A stretch of 64,000 bases of DNA from assembly GCA_020152595.1 (NCBI GenBank), contig JAIGNY010001670.1:62001-126000 (forward strand), read 5' to 3'. Below, piece after piece: positions 1 through 10,388 of this stretch. Each line of letters opens with the position of its first letter. The first letter of the stretch is position 1. A program made the position numbers and the translations under genes. This stretch comes from Chiridota heheva. Taxonomy: Eukaryota; Echinodermata; Holothuroidea; Apodida; Chiridotidae. The notes under the pieces were generated by a model. It worked only from the letters and a program-made list of their open reading frames with translations. It was not told the origin of the DNA and did not search any database.

Positions 1-3000
1 GAGCTACAACTTTCTTAAATTGTAAAGTGGAGCTACAACTTTCTTAAATTGTAAAGTGGAGCTACAACTTTCTTAAATTGTAAAGTGGGAGCTACAACTT
101 TCTTAAATTGTAAAGTGGGAGCTACAACTTTCTTAAATTGTAAAGTGGGAGCTACAACTTTCTTAAATTTAAAAAGTAAAGAGCTACAACTTTCTTAAAT
201 TGTAAAGTGGGAGCTACAACTTTCTTAAATTGTAAAGTGGGAGCTACAACTTTCTTAAATTGTTTCTTAAATTGTAAAGTGGGAGCTACAACTTTCTTAA
301 ATTGTAAAGTGGGAGCTACAACTTTCTTAAATTGTAAAGTGGAGCTACAACTTTCTTAAATTGTAAAGTGGAAGCTACAACTTTCTTAAATTGTAAAGTG
401 GAAGCTACAACTTTCTTAAATTGTAAAGTGGAGCTACAACTTTCTTAAATTGTAAAGTGGGAGCTACAACTTTCTTAAATTGTAAAGTGGAAGCTACAGT
501 TTTCTTAAATTGTAAAGTGGGAGCTACAACTTTCTTAAATTGTAAAGTGGGAGCTACAACTTTCTTAAATTGTAAAAGTGGGAGCTACAACTTTCTTAAA
601 TTGTAAAGTGGAGCTACAACTTTCTTAAATTGTAAAGTGGGAGCTACAACTTTCTTAAATTGTAAAGTGGGAGCTACAACTTTCTTAATTTGTAAAGTGG
701 GAGCTACAGCTTTCTTAAATTGTAAAGTGGGAGCTACAACTTTCTTAAATTGTAAAATAAGAGCTACAACTTTCTTAAATTGTAAAGTGGGAGCTACAAC
801 TTTCTTAAATTGTAAAGTGGGAGCTACAACTTTCTTAAATTGTAAAGTGGGAGCTACAACTTTCTTAAATTGTACATTCTTAAATTGTGGAAGCTACAGC
901 TTTCTTAAATTGTAAAGTGGGAGCTACAAAAGTGGAGCTACAACTTTCTTAAATTTAAAGTGGAGCTACAGCTTTCTTAAATTGTAAAGTGGGAGCTACA
1001 ACTTTCTTAAATTGTAAAGTGGAGCTACAACTTTCTTAAATTGTAAAGTGGGAGCTACAACTTTCTTAAATTGTAAAGTGGGAGCTACAACTTTCTTAAA
1101 TTGTAAAGTGGAAGCTACAACTTTCTTAAATTGTAAAGTGGAAGCTACAACTTTCTTAAATTGTAAAGTGGGAGCTACAACTTTCTTAAATTGTAAAGTG
1201 GGAGCTACAACTTTCTTAAATTGTAAAGTGAAAGCTACAACTTTCTTAAATTGTAAAGTGGAAGCTACAACTTTCTTAAATTGTAAAGTGGGAGCTACAA
1301 CTTTCTTAAATTGTAAAGTGGAAGCTACAGTTTTCTTAAATTGTAAAGTGGGAGCTACAACTTTCTTAAATTGTAAAGTGGGAGCTACAACTTTCTTAAA
1401 TTGTAAAGTGAAAGCTACAACTTTCTTAAATTGTAAAGTGGAAGCTACAACTTTCTTAAATTGTAAAGTGGGAGCTACAACTTTCTTAAATTGTAAAGTG
1501 GAAGCTACAGTTTTCTTAAATTGTAAAGTGGAGCTACAGTTTTTTTAAATTGTAAAGTGAGGAGCTACAACTTTCTTAAATTGTAAAGTGGGAGCTACAA
1601 CTTTCTTAAATTGTAAAGTGGAGCTACAACTTTCTTAAATTGTAAAGTGGGAGCTACAACTTTCTTAAATTTGTAAAGTGGGAGCTACACTTTCTTAAAT
1701 TGTAAAGTGGGAGCTACAACTTTCTTAAATTGTAAAGTGGAGCTACAACTTTCTTAAATTGTAAAGTGGGAGCTACAACTTTCTTAAATTGAAAAGTGGA
1801 GCTACAACTTTCTTAAATTGTAAAGTGGGAGCTACAACTTTCTTAAATTGTAAAGTGGAAGCTACACTTTCTTAAATTAAATAAGAGCTACAACTTTTTA
1901 AATTGTAAAGTGGGAGCTACAACTTTCTTAAATTGTAAAATAAGAGCTACAACTTTCTTAAATTGTAAAGTGGAAAGCTACAACTTTCTTAAATTGTAAA
2001 GTGGAGCTACAACTTTCTTAAATTGTAAAGTGGGAGCTACAACTTTCTTAAATTGCAAAGTGGGAGCTACAACTTTCTTAAATTGTAAAGTGGAGCTACA
2101 ACTTTCTTAAATTGCAAAGTGGAGCTACAACTTTCTTAAATTGTAAAGTGAGTGCTACAACTTTCTTAAATTGTAAAGTGGAAGCTACAACTTTCTTAAA
2201 TTGTAAAAGTGGGAGCTACAACTTTCTTAAATTGTAAAGTGGGAGCTACAACTTTCTTAAATTGTAAAGTGAAAGCTACAACTTTCTTAAATTGTAAAGT
2301 GGAAGCTACAACTTTCTTAAATTGTAAAGTGGGAGCTACAACTTTCTTAAATTGTAAAGTGGAAGCTACAGTTTTCTTAAATTGTAAAGTGGGAGCTACA
2401 ACTTTCTTAAATTGTAAAGTGGGAGCTACAGCTTTCTTAAATTGTAAAAAGGAGCTACAACTTTCTTAAATTGTAAAGTGGGAGCTACAACTTTCTTAAA
2501 TTGTAAAGTGGGAGCTACAGCCTTCCAAATTTTAAAGTGGGAGCTACAACTTTCTTAATTTGTAAAGTGGGAGCTACAGCTTTCTTAAATTGTAAAGTGG
2601 GAGCTACAACTTTCTTAAATTGTAAAATAAGAGCTACAACTTTCATAAATTGTAAAGTGGGAGCTACAGCTTTCCTAAAATGTAAAGTGGTAGCTACAGC
2701 TTTCTTAAATTGCAAAGTGGAAGCTACAACTTTCTTAAATTGTAAAGTGCGAGCTACAGCTTTCTTAAATTGTAAAGTGGGAGCTACAGCTTTCTTAAAT
2801 TGTAAAGTGGGAGCTACAGCTTTCTTAAATTGCAAAGTGGGAGCTACAACTTTCTTAAATTGTAAAGTGGGAGCTACAGCATTCTTAAATTGTAAAGTGG
2901 TAGCTACAACTGTCTTAAATTGTAAAGTGGGAGCTACAACTTTCTTAAATTGCAAAGTGGGAGCTACAACTTTCCTAAATTGTAAAGTGGGAGCTACAAC

Positions 3001-3050
3001 TTTCTTAAATTGTAAAGTTGGAGCTACAACTTTCTTAGATTGTAAAGTGG
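1..3050. repeat. 30-bp minisatellite array (about 100 copies)
   Basis: Head-to-tail copies of a roughly 30-bp unit containing GAGCTACAACTTTCTTAAAT and then TGTAAAGTG. Unit length varies from 29 to 31 bp with a few larger breaks (for example 180, 260, 870-950). The left two thirds is nearly homogeneous. The right end (about 2515-3050) is more divergent and has CAGC variants. The array starts before the window. Because the unit is a multiple of 3, both strands show long artificial open frames (GATTFLNCKV repeats), which I do not regard as genes. Some parts show a six-monomer higher-order repeat. Confidence 0.97.
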
Positions 3051-4492
3051 AATATTTTGAGGGAAAACTTTGGAAATTTTAAACAAATATTTTGAAAATT
3101 TTGAGGAAATCTTTGGATAATTTGAGGAAAATTTTAAGAAATTATGAAAAAATAGTCCGAAATTTGCTACCGCTAAATCTAAATAGGACATAACTTAGAA
3201 TTTGATTGTATGAAATTTTGAGATCCTTTTTCCCAAGATGGCTGGTATACAACTAATTACCAAAACAATCCAACATACTGAATACAAATTTTATGACTTT
3301 TTGTAAATTTCCGGCCAAAGGAAAGAGGGGGGGGGGGGGGAAGAAAGGGGAGGGAAATTTCCCCTTGCCCCCCTAGCTATGCCACTGTGGACAAGCACAA
3401 AACCAATGACCAGAAAGAGCATTAATTTCCGAGTTGCAATTGGAGGGGCAAACCATGATTGGGGGCAAAAATTAACATGCTTTCAATTAAACATGCTTTC
3501 TTGTATAATGCAAGAATGTTTGTATTCTTAATTACAAAAACACAAGGATTAGCAAATCTTTGGTGGTAGGTTGGGGACTTTCACTTCTTTTTGTCTATGG
3601 CGAGCTGTCAGTGAACAAACTGGTGAAATATTTGAACTATAGTAACTCCAAAACGTTTGTTTCTTTCAAAGTCCTGTCATATATGAGAAAATTAAAATTG
3701 ACAGGAACATTCTAAAGCTTTATGTAAATACATTTGCACAGCAAAACGTAATGTCTTAATTCTTATATTGAAATAGCATCCCCTTTCTTTGATCACCCCA
3801 TGTTTTTGACACGAGCAAACCAGGCAAAAACACTGCTTCTGGTGGTGAAATAGTCATATAAAGAAGTTGGTAAAAAAGCATTCACCTTTGGGACTAATCA
3901 TTTTAATGAGTAAAATTATATCATCCCAAAATTTATATGACATAAGGCAAATTATTTTATCTTTCTGTAATGCAAAATTTGCACGTCTAAACAGTCATAG
4001 GTATTTACAGGTTGAAAATAGGACCAAACTAACTATTTTATATATGTATGCATAAATACCTTGAGGCAGTAAAAGAGACAAAAATGGCTTTTGGCTACAC
4101 ATCAGTTGATTTTTCCATCACTTGTATTCACAGCACTGCATTTTACGAAATGCAAGCTACATAAATATAATATATAATATGTGTATCATGAACAATAGTT
4201 ATATGTTTGTTCGTTTGTTTGATGAAGTCTTAACGGAACCACGAACAATAGTTATAAAAATAACTTTGCATGTTTATGCAACATGTAAATAAGAGAAACA
4301 TTCACCAATTGGTCGTAAAATAATATTTTACAATTGACTAGCTACAACTTATTGATACTGCTTACTAACGGATTTAGATTGTCGATTATTATTATTACAA
4401 ACATATATACTTTGAGTAATCTTATAAAAGCTCTAAGCGCAATACAGACTATAAAATTATACAAAATTGATCAAATAACCAAAACTAAAGAT
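3051..4492. other. Non-coding interval beside the minisatellite
   Basis: AT-rich sequence with no ORF that looks like a protein. It contains a G homopolymer near 3327-3340 and a short copy of the LINE 3' end near 4205-4250 (TTTGTTTGATGAAGTCTTAACGG, read on the plus strand), related to the end at 4493. I see no gene. Confidence 0.6.
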
Positions 4493-5088
4493 TGTTTGTT
4501 TGTTTGATGAGATCTTAACGGCACCACGATAACGAGGGTCAAATTGTGCCTGAGAGGTCAGATCATTCTAGAGGTAGAAAGGAAAGGAACAGGGGGAGAA
4601 TGAGAGAAATTCAAGAACAAAAAGTCAGAAAGCTGTGATCGAGAGAGGTGCATGGGTGAAACAAAAGCAAAGTAGAGAGGGGGTTGAAGAGGAGAATTAA
4701 ATATGGATGTAGAGGGAAGCACAATAAAGGAAGGAGATAATTTTATCCCAAGGATTTTCTGGAAGAACTCAGCAATTGAGTTGTGGGGAGCGAGGAAAGC
4801 TCTGGGAAGGTTGTACAGGGGGCAAGCAAGGAGAACGTGATGGATTGTGAGGGTGCAGTGGCAATTGTTACAGAGGGGTTGGGGAAGCCAATAAGGAGGT
4901 GGGAGTGAGTGAGGTGGGTGTGACCAATTCTAAGACAGGTAATATGAACGTTGTCGATACGAGAGAGGTTGTTGATGGTGGATTTGATCAGAATTGTGGG
5001 CTGGATGACATGGAGTTTGTTATAAATTTGGGAGTTCCATGTGGTTTGCCAGCGGTCAAGAACAAGGGAAGCAATAAGCGGTTTGATG

Positions 5089-5490
5089 TCAGAGAGGGTT
5101 TAAGAAAAGGGGTAGGGAGGAGGTTGAGGGCAAGCTTAGGGGCTGCATCAGCCCTGTCATTGCCAGGAATGCCAACATGGCTGGGTATCCAGAAGAAAAG
5201 AACACTTTTCCTGCAGAGGGTGGGAGAAAGGAGTTTCCGGAGGAGGAGGTGGCATGTGAGGTTATCCCATTTTTTAAGATTGAGTTAAGAAGTAAGAACA
5301 GCCTTTGAGTCGGAGAAAATGGCAAAGTGGCTGAGTGGAGAGTACTCAATAAAGTTGAGGGCGAGGAGAATGGCCTTAGCCTCGGCTGAAAAGATGGATG
5401 AGTCGGGAAGTCTGCTACTGAGGGTAATGTCTTTGATGACGGCAGCAGCAGCTGTCTTGTTGCCTTACTTGGAGCCATCAGTATAGACGG
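5089..5490 (-). pseudogene. LINE ORF2, RNase H domain
   Basis: Minus-strand translation gives YTDGSK followed by a stop near 5465, then AEAKAILLALNF, FSDSKAVL and WIPSHVGIPGNDRADAA. These are the Asp, Glu, Asp and His/Asp signatures of RNase H. An RNase H downstream of RT is typical of the I superfamily. The early stop after YTDGSK and a second stop in the middle inactivate it. A remnant of the ORF2 C-terminus continues to about 4700. Confidence 0.85.
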
Positions 5491-5916
5491 AGGTGTAGTT
5501 TGAGAGTTGGTCTTTGATTTGGTTGTGGAGATTGATGAAGAGGTTAGGGTGGGTTTGAGTTTTGTGATGAGTGGAGAGGTCTAGGTGGACAGAAGGGAAG
5601 GGGTGGCCCAAGGAGGAAAAGTGGGCCAGGAGTAGGTGCCGAGAGTGGCGAGGTTGATGCCGAGATGGAAGAGGTCTGATTTAATGCGTAAGCTGGAGGG
5701 AGGGGATAGGGTTTTAATCCTATCAAAGAGGGTGGAGAAATTGGGGTACCTAATGAGGTTGTAAACAAGGTTCTGGGTGTTGGTGAGGACTCTAAAAGCA
5801 TAGGAGAGGCTAAGCTTTCTACATCTAAGTAAAAAGGGGGGTTCGTTGGCTTCAACATGAAGGCTGGTGATTGAAGAGGTCCTGTAGGCACCTAGACAAA
5901 GCCCGAGGGCTTCATT

Positions 5917-7540
5917 TTAGAAGGTGTTGATGTGGTTGAGGTATGAGTTGTGAGCGACACAGTAGACAATATTGCCATAGTCAAGCTTGGCACGAATGGT
6001 GAGCCTGAAAATTTTGAGGAGAGCATAGCGGTTCGCTCCCCAAGTGGTGCTGGAGAGGAGTCGGAGGATGTTGAGGGAGCTGTTGCATTTTATTTTCAGG
6101 TTGGTGATGTGTTGCTTGTAGGTGAGCTTGGGGTCTAGAGTTAGACCCAGGAGCTTTGTTTGTTCAACTTTAGGGATGCAATTACCATTAAGCACAAAGT
6201 TCGGGTTGGGGTGGAGGTTGTTGAAATGACAAAAGTGCATGCAGACTGTCTTGTCTTTGGAGAATTTAGAACCGTTATTGTTGCTCCAGACTTGCAGCTG
6301 GTTGAGGCTGATTTGGAGCATATTTTTAACAATAGGAAAGCTAGGGGAGGGAGTAGAAGATGGTGAAGTCATCCACGTAGAGTGTACGTTTGATGCTGGG
6401 GCCAAGTTTATTAACGATGTCATTAATGCTCAGGTTAAAGAAAGTGGGAGAGAGGATGCTGCCTTGGGGGACGCCCTCTTCTTGGGGGTACGGGTTGGAG
6501 AGGGTGTGGCTAATACGAACTCGGAATTGCCTGGGTGAAAGGAAGTTTTGAATAAAGATGGGGAGATGGCCCCTGAGGCCAATGGTGTGAAGTTTGCGGG
6601 TAATGCCGTATTTCCAAGTAGTGTTGAAAGCTTTCTCGAGGTCAAAAAATATGGCAATGAGGTATTCCTTTTTTTGCAAAGGATTTCCGGATAGCGGTGT
6701 CGAGCGTAATTAACTGGTCTAGGGTATTGCGACGTTTTCGGAAGCCGCTTTGGTGAGGGGAGAGGATTCTGTTGGTCTCAAGGAACCAGTTTAGTCTCTG
6801 ATTAGTTTCCATAATTTTACAGAGACAGCAAGTGAGGGCGATGGGTCGGTAGCTGGAGGGGTCGATATCGTCCTTCCATGGTTTAAGGACGGGGATGACA
6901 ATAGCTGTCCTCCAGATAGGGGAAAAGGAGTGTGAGGACCAAATGTGGTTGAAGATGGTGAGTAGGGTAGTAATGGCCTTGATGGGGAGGTGTTTCAGGA
7001 ACTGGTAGGGGATGTTATCTGGGCGCGTGGAGGTGCAGCCAGCGTCGTGAATGGCTAGCTTTATTTCAGAAATGGTTAGAGGGGTGTTGTAGCTTTCGGA
7101 GTTGTCGGAGGGAAAAGTGATTCTCCAAGCTTCATCGCAAGCTTTTTTGGTTTTGAAAGCATTGGAGTAGTTGGTCGAGGACGAGATGTTGCTGAAAGAG
7201 GCGGCGAGGTGCTTAACGATGTCCTTTTTTGCGGTGAGAAGGTCACCATTCCAAGAGAGATGGGAGATTTGCCTACTCTGCCGTGGAAGCTGTTAACCAT
7301 TCTCCAAATCTTCTTAGTGGGGGTGTTGGTGGTGAGAGAAGAGATAAAGTTGTTCCAAGTGTTGGTTTTACTGTCCTTGATATAGTGCGTCTGGCCTTGG
7401 CACGGCTGATGCGAAAGAGGTTGAGGTTATGGATGGTCGGGTTAGTTTTTAAGTTCCTGAGGGCTCTTTTCCTGTTTTTGATGGCGGTTTTGCAGTCATC
7501 AGAGAACCAGAGGTTTGAAGGATGATTGGGGGGTTTGGAG
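5917..7540 (-). pseudogene. LINE ORF2, reverse transcriptase domain
   Basis: The minus-strand frame at 6341-6679 has FFDLEKAFNTTW (first catalytic Asp region), EEGVPQGSILSP and the active-site box LYVDDF. The adjacent frame 5917-6423 continues the thumb and connection (LLGLTLDPKLTYKQHI, TIRAKLDYGNIVY). Upstream at 7076-7300 lies the RT N-terminal region. Several frame changes show decay. Plus-strand ORFs over the same bases are shadows. Confidence 0.85.
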
Positions 7541-7599
7541 GTTTTGTGAATTGAGCAGGTGGCGATGTTGATAAGGATAATACTAAAGTTTGATATGGG

Positions 7600-8550
7600 A
7601 TCCTCATCCTCGAGGAGATGGGGGAAAGGTGGGAGTCACAGGGGGTTTCAAAAAGGGGCTAGTCAGCCTTCTCGAGGTTCCAATTGGGGTGTGGTCATTG
7701 GGGGTTTGAAGGTTGGAGTGTATAGGAAGAGGGTAATGATCACTACCACAGAGGTCAGCAGTGACTCTCCAGCTAAAATCAGGGAGGTTAGGGAAACAGA
7801 TAGACAGGTCAATACAGGTGAGAGAGCCTATAACAGGATGAAGGTAGGTCGGGGAGTTAGTGTTGGGCAAGGACAGGCTGTGCTGACAAAGAGCGTTTTC
7901 GATGAGCTTGCCTCTGGGGGTGGTGGTAATAGAGCCCCACAGAGGATTGTGAGCGTTGAAGTCACCAAAAAGGATGGAGGGGGTGGGAAGCTGAGAGATG
8001 AGGTTGTTGAGGCTGGTTGGTTGAATGTTGGTGTTGGGGGAGATAGATATTGCAAAGAGTGAAAGTTTTGTGGAGGAAGATAGATATACAGATGGCCTGA
8101 AGGTCGGTGTACACAGGTGTGGCCTGAAGGTCGGTGTGCACATGAACAGGGCTGTGTGGGATATCGTGTCTAACGAGAATGGAGATGCCCCCACAGGCTC
8201 TGTCGGTGTCCACTTCATGTTTGTGATAGCAAGCGAAGTTGTTGAGGGAGTAATGGTCGGTGGTTTTCAAGAAAGTTTCCTGTAGGCAGAGGACGACCGG
8301 GTTGAAGGTGGAGGCCAGAGGGTCAATTTCTTCAGAATTGGCCCTAAGGCTCCTTATGTTCCATTGTATGATGTTGTGGGTGTCATTGTAATTGTTTGTG
8401 ATGCACGCGATAAGGAGGCAGGGGGTTATCTGGAGGAAGATCTGTTGGGTCGGAGTTGGCTTGTTTTTTCTTTGGATCTGTTTCTTTGTGAGCGACTGTT
8501 TTTGAAAATTGGACGAGAAGTATGATTGGTGTGTTCGGTAATCGAACAAT
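7600..8550 (-). pseudogene. LINE ORF2, AP-like endonuclease domain
   Basis: Minus-strand frames carry the endonuclease motifs in order: IIQWNIRSLRAN, VVLCLQETFL, GGISILVR, LFGDFNAHNPLWGS and GSDHYP. These correspond to the catalytic Asn, Glu, Asp and His regions of exonuclease-endonuclease-phosphatase LINE nucleases, which nick target DNA to prime reverse transcription. There is a frameshift around 8000-8100 where a short GTACACAGGT.GGCCTGAAGG segment is duplicated, so the domain is broken. Confidence 0.85.
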
Positions 8551-8599
8551 CCATATTCTCTTCAGTGTCATGCATGTGGGTTTGGGTGGCGGGCTGTTT

Positions 8600-9540
8600 G
8601 CTGATTAAATGTTTCTTGATTGGTTGGTTGGTTTGTTGATTGTTAGCTTGGTTGGTTTTAGTTTGATGTATGATGGCATTAGTGGTGTTGGTGTAGGGGC
8701 GGTGGGGGCTTTAGAGTAGGAAGGGAGGTTGGTGAGAGAAGTGGTGGTGCAGGTAGTGTGGGTATTGGGTGTGGTTGGGTTGTTGGCAATGGTGATGGGC
8801 TTGACTAGGTAAGAAGAGCCAGGTGAGGTCGGTTTGGGCATGTGAGTCAGTTTTAGTTGTGTTTGTTGTGTTAGGGGGCGGTATTGGTGTTAGAGGAGAC
8901 TACGTTCGGGTAGGAAGGCTTGGTGTTAAGGGAAGCGAGGAATTGTTTCCTGGCCTCTGGGTAAGTTATGTTGGGATTAAGGGTTTTAAATTGAGTGATT
9001 TTAGTGATCTTTCGAGAAGGAGGGATGGTTGGCTGGGTGATTACCATCACAATTTGTGCAGAGTGGGGTGTTGGTGCAGGAGGTGTTGTCATGGTCTGGG
9101 GCTCCGCAGTTACCACAGCGCGCTTGGCTGTGGCAGGAATTTTTCCAGTGGCCTTACCTTCCGGCAATTATAACAATGTAGAGGGTTGGAATGTAAGGGC
9201 GACTGAGATTCTTAAGTAGCCGGCAATGATGTGGGAGGGGAAAGTTGGTGTGGCGAAAGTAAGGAAGATGGTATTGGTGGGTGTTTCGGCTCTGTCTCTC
9301 TTGAGAACGAGACGACGGGCTTCAATAACGTGTTGGCCCTCCCAGTTCCTCCATGAGGTCATCATCGGATAAGTAGGCAAGATCTCTGGTGCGTATGACG
9401 CCTTTGCTGGAGTTCAGGGAACGATGGGGGGTGACTGTGATGTCAATTCCAGTGTTGGCTAGGGTTTTGGTGCAGAGGAGGGCGGTGGGTTGAGGGGATA
9501 TCGCCGGATCTGAGGGTAGAGACCTTGGGGAGGGTACCAA
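8600..9540 (-). pseudogene. LINE ORF1, gag-like with zinc knuckles
   Basis: Minus-strand frames contain an RNA-binding-like stretch (LAYLSDDDLMEEL, then TNTIFLTFATPTFP and IIAGYLRISV). This is followed by a remnant of CCHC knuckles starting CYNCRKV and by ITYPEARKQFLASL. The order matches ORF1 proteins of I-type LINEs, which coat the RNA in ribonucleoprotein particles. The frame breaks at several points (about 9350, 9170, 8870), so no intact product is possible. The boundary with ORF2 near 8550-8600 is inferred. Confidence 0.7.
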
Positions 9541-10100
9541 CCAGGCCGTAGAGCGCTTTATGTATGAGGAAGGAAAAACCTTTTTAAAGCTTTCTTGCTT
9601 GTTGGTGGCATGTATAAATAAGATTTTGGGGATTGGGGTTGAAGAATGGTCAATGGAGGTAGCAGGTGGGTCACGAGGAGGGATGGAGGGTCAAGGTCAG
9701 TACACAAGCGCTTCGTCATAATGAAAGAAAAAACCAAGGGCCAAGAGACCCAAAGCAGCTAGAAAAAAAGTCGCGGAACCACTATGTGAGAACCGCTGTA
9801 CTAGTGACGAAAGGCGCGAAAGTCTGGTCAGAACGAAAGACAAAATATAAAAGAAACTATCTCAGCGAGAACAGAAGCCCATCCACACAGAAAAATCCGA
9901 AATATGAAGATATAAAACAAAAATTGGTGCAAAGTGAAGTGAAAACGGAGCGAAATAGTATGAGAGAAAAGAATCAGATGTACCCGCTCTCTTTGCACAC
10001 GAGGTTCGTAATGCTAAAGATATAAAATATAAAAATGCAGGCAAAAGCACACTGAATAAAAAAGAAACCTAGAGCTGTAAAAAGCATGTGAAGATAAAAA

Positions 10101-10388
10101 TTACTGAGGCAAGAATACATAATTATCAAGAATTCCTGGGGTATCTAAACATTCTACAAATCGGTTTCCTGTTTGAAGGACACCCTTCTGCATCTTTTTG
10201 GATCCTGAAGGAAAACCCTCTGCAATTTTGAAGGTTTCCTTTCCAATGAAGGTATTTCCTGTTGAGCTTTTGCCTGCTCCTGTTTTCCCGACTAATAGAA
10301 CTCTTATTGTACGTTTTTGTTCCTTGTTGTCGTTGGTTGAGGGCACAATATTGTATTCCGGTAAAACTGATATTTCTATGTCATCATG
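10101..10388 (-). CDS. Exon 7: N-terminal part of an AIG1/GIMAP GTPase domain
   Basis: The acceptor TTTTCTATAG starts [12 protein letters not shown], then [18 protein letters not shown] (G1 P-loop with the GIMAP-type GKSSTGN), FIGKETF (G2 region) and [10 protein letters not shown] (G3). A TAA follows 15 codons after DTPGI at 10103-10101. A normal AIG1 domain is around 200 residues and includes G4 and G5. Nothing matching them is visible to the left, where a LINE and the minisatellite lie. Either the exon ends at a cryptic donor (TTAT|GTATTC) and continues outside the window, or the gene is truncated. Confidence 0.8.
   Translation of the reverse strand, partial: HDDIEISVLPEYNIVPSTNDNKEQKRTIRVLLVGKTGAGKSSTGNTFIGKETFKIAEGFPSGSKKMQKGVLQTGNRFVECLDTPGILDNYVFLPQ

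Larger units (their letters stand above)
4493..9560 (-). mobile_element. I/Nimb-like LINE, near full length, decayed
   Basis: A non-LTR retrotransposon read on the minus strand. From 5' to 3' it has a gag-like ORF1 (about 9540-8600), an apurinic endonuclease (about 8420-7600), a reverse transcriptase (about 7500-6000) and an RNase H (about 5490-5090). The 3' end on the minus strand carries CAAA repeats (plus-strand GTTTGTTTGTTTGATGAGAT at about 4493). Endonuclease plus RT plus RNase H in ORF2 and zinc knuckles in ORF1 are features of the I group of LINEs. Frameshifts and stops run throughout, so the copy is dead. Sequence upstream to about 10020 may be its 5' UTR. Confidence 0.85.

Noticed and set aside
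1..3050. 30-bp repeat array as a CRISPR array
   Set aside because: Units abut directly with no spacers, and the setting is eukaryotic.
637..3082. Long open frames in the minisatellite as repeat proteins
   Set aside because: The 30-bp unit is a multiple of 3, so both strands are open by arithmetic. Indels break the frame repeatedly and there is no start context or unique flank.
4899..9219. Plus-strand ORFs over the LINE
   Set aside because: They are antisense shadows of the minus-strand RT, endonuclease and ORF1 frames, which carry the recognisable motifs.
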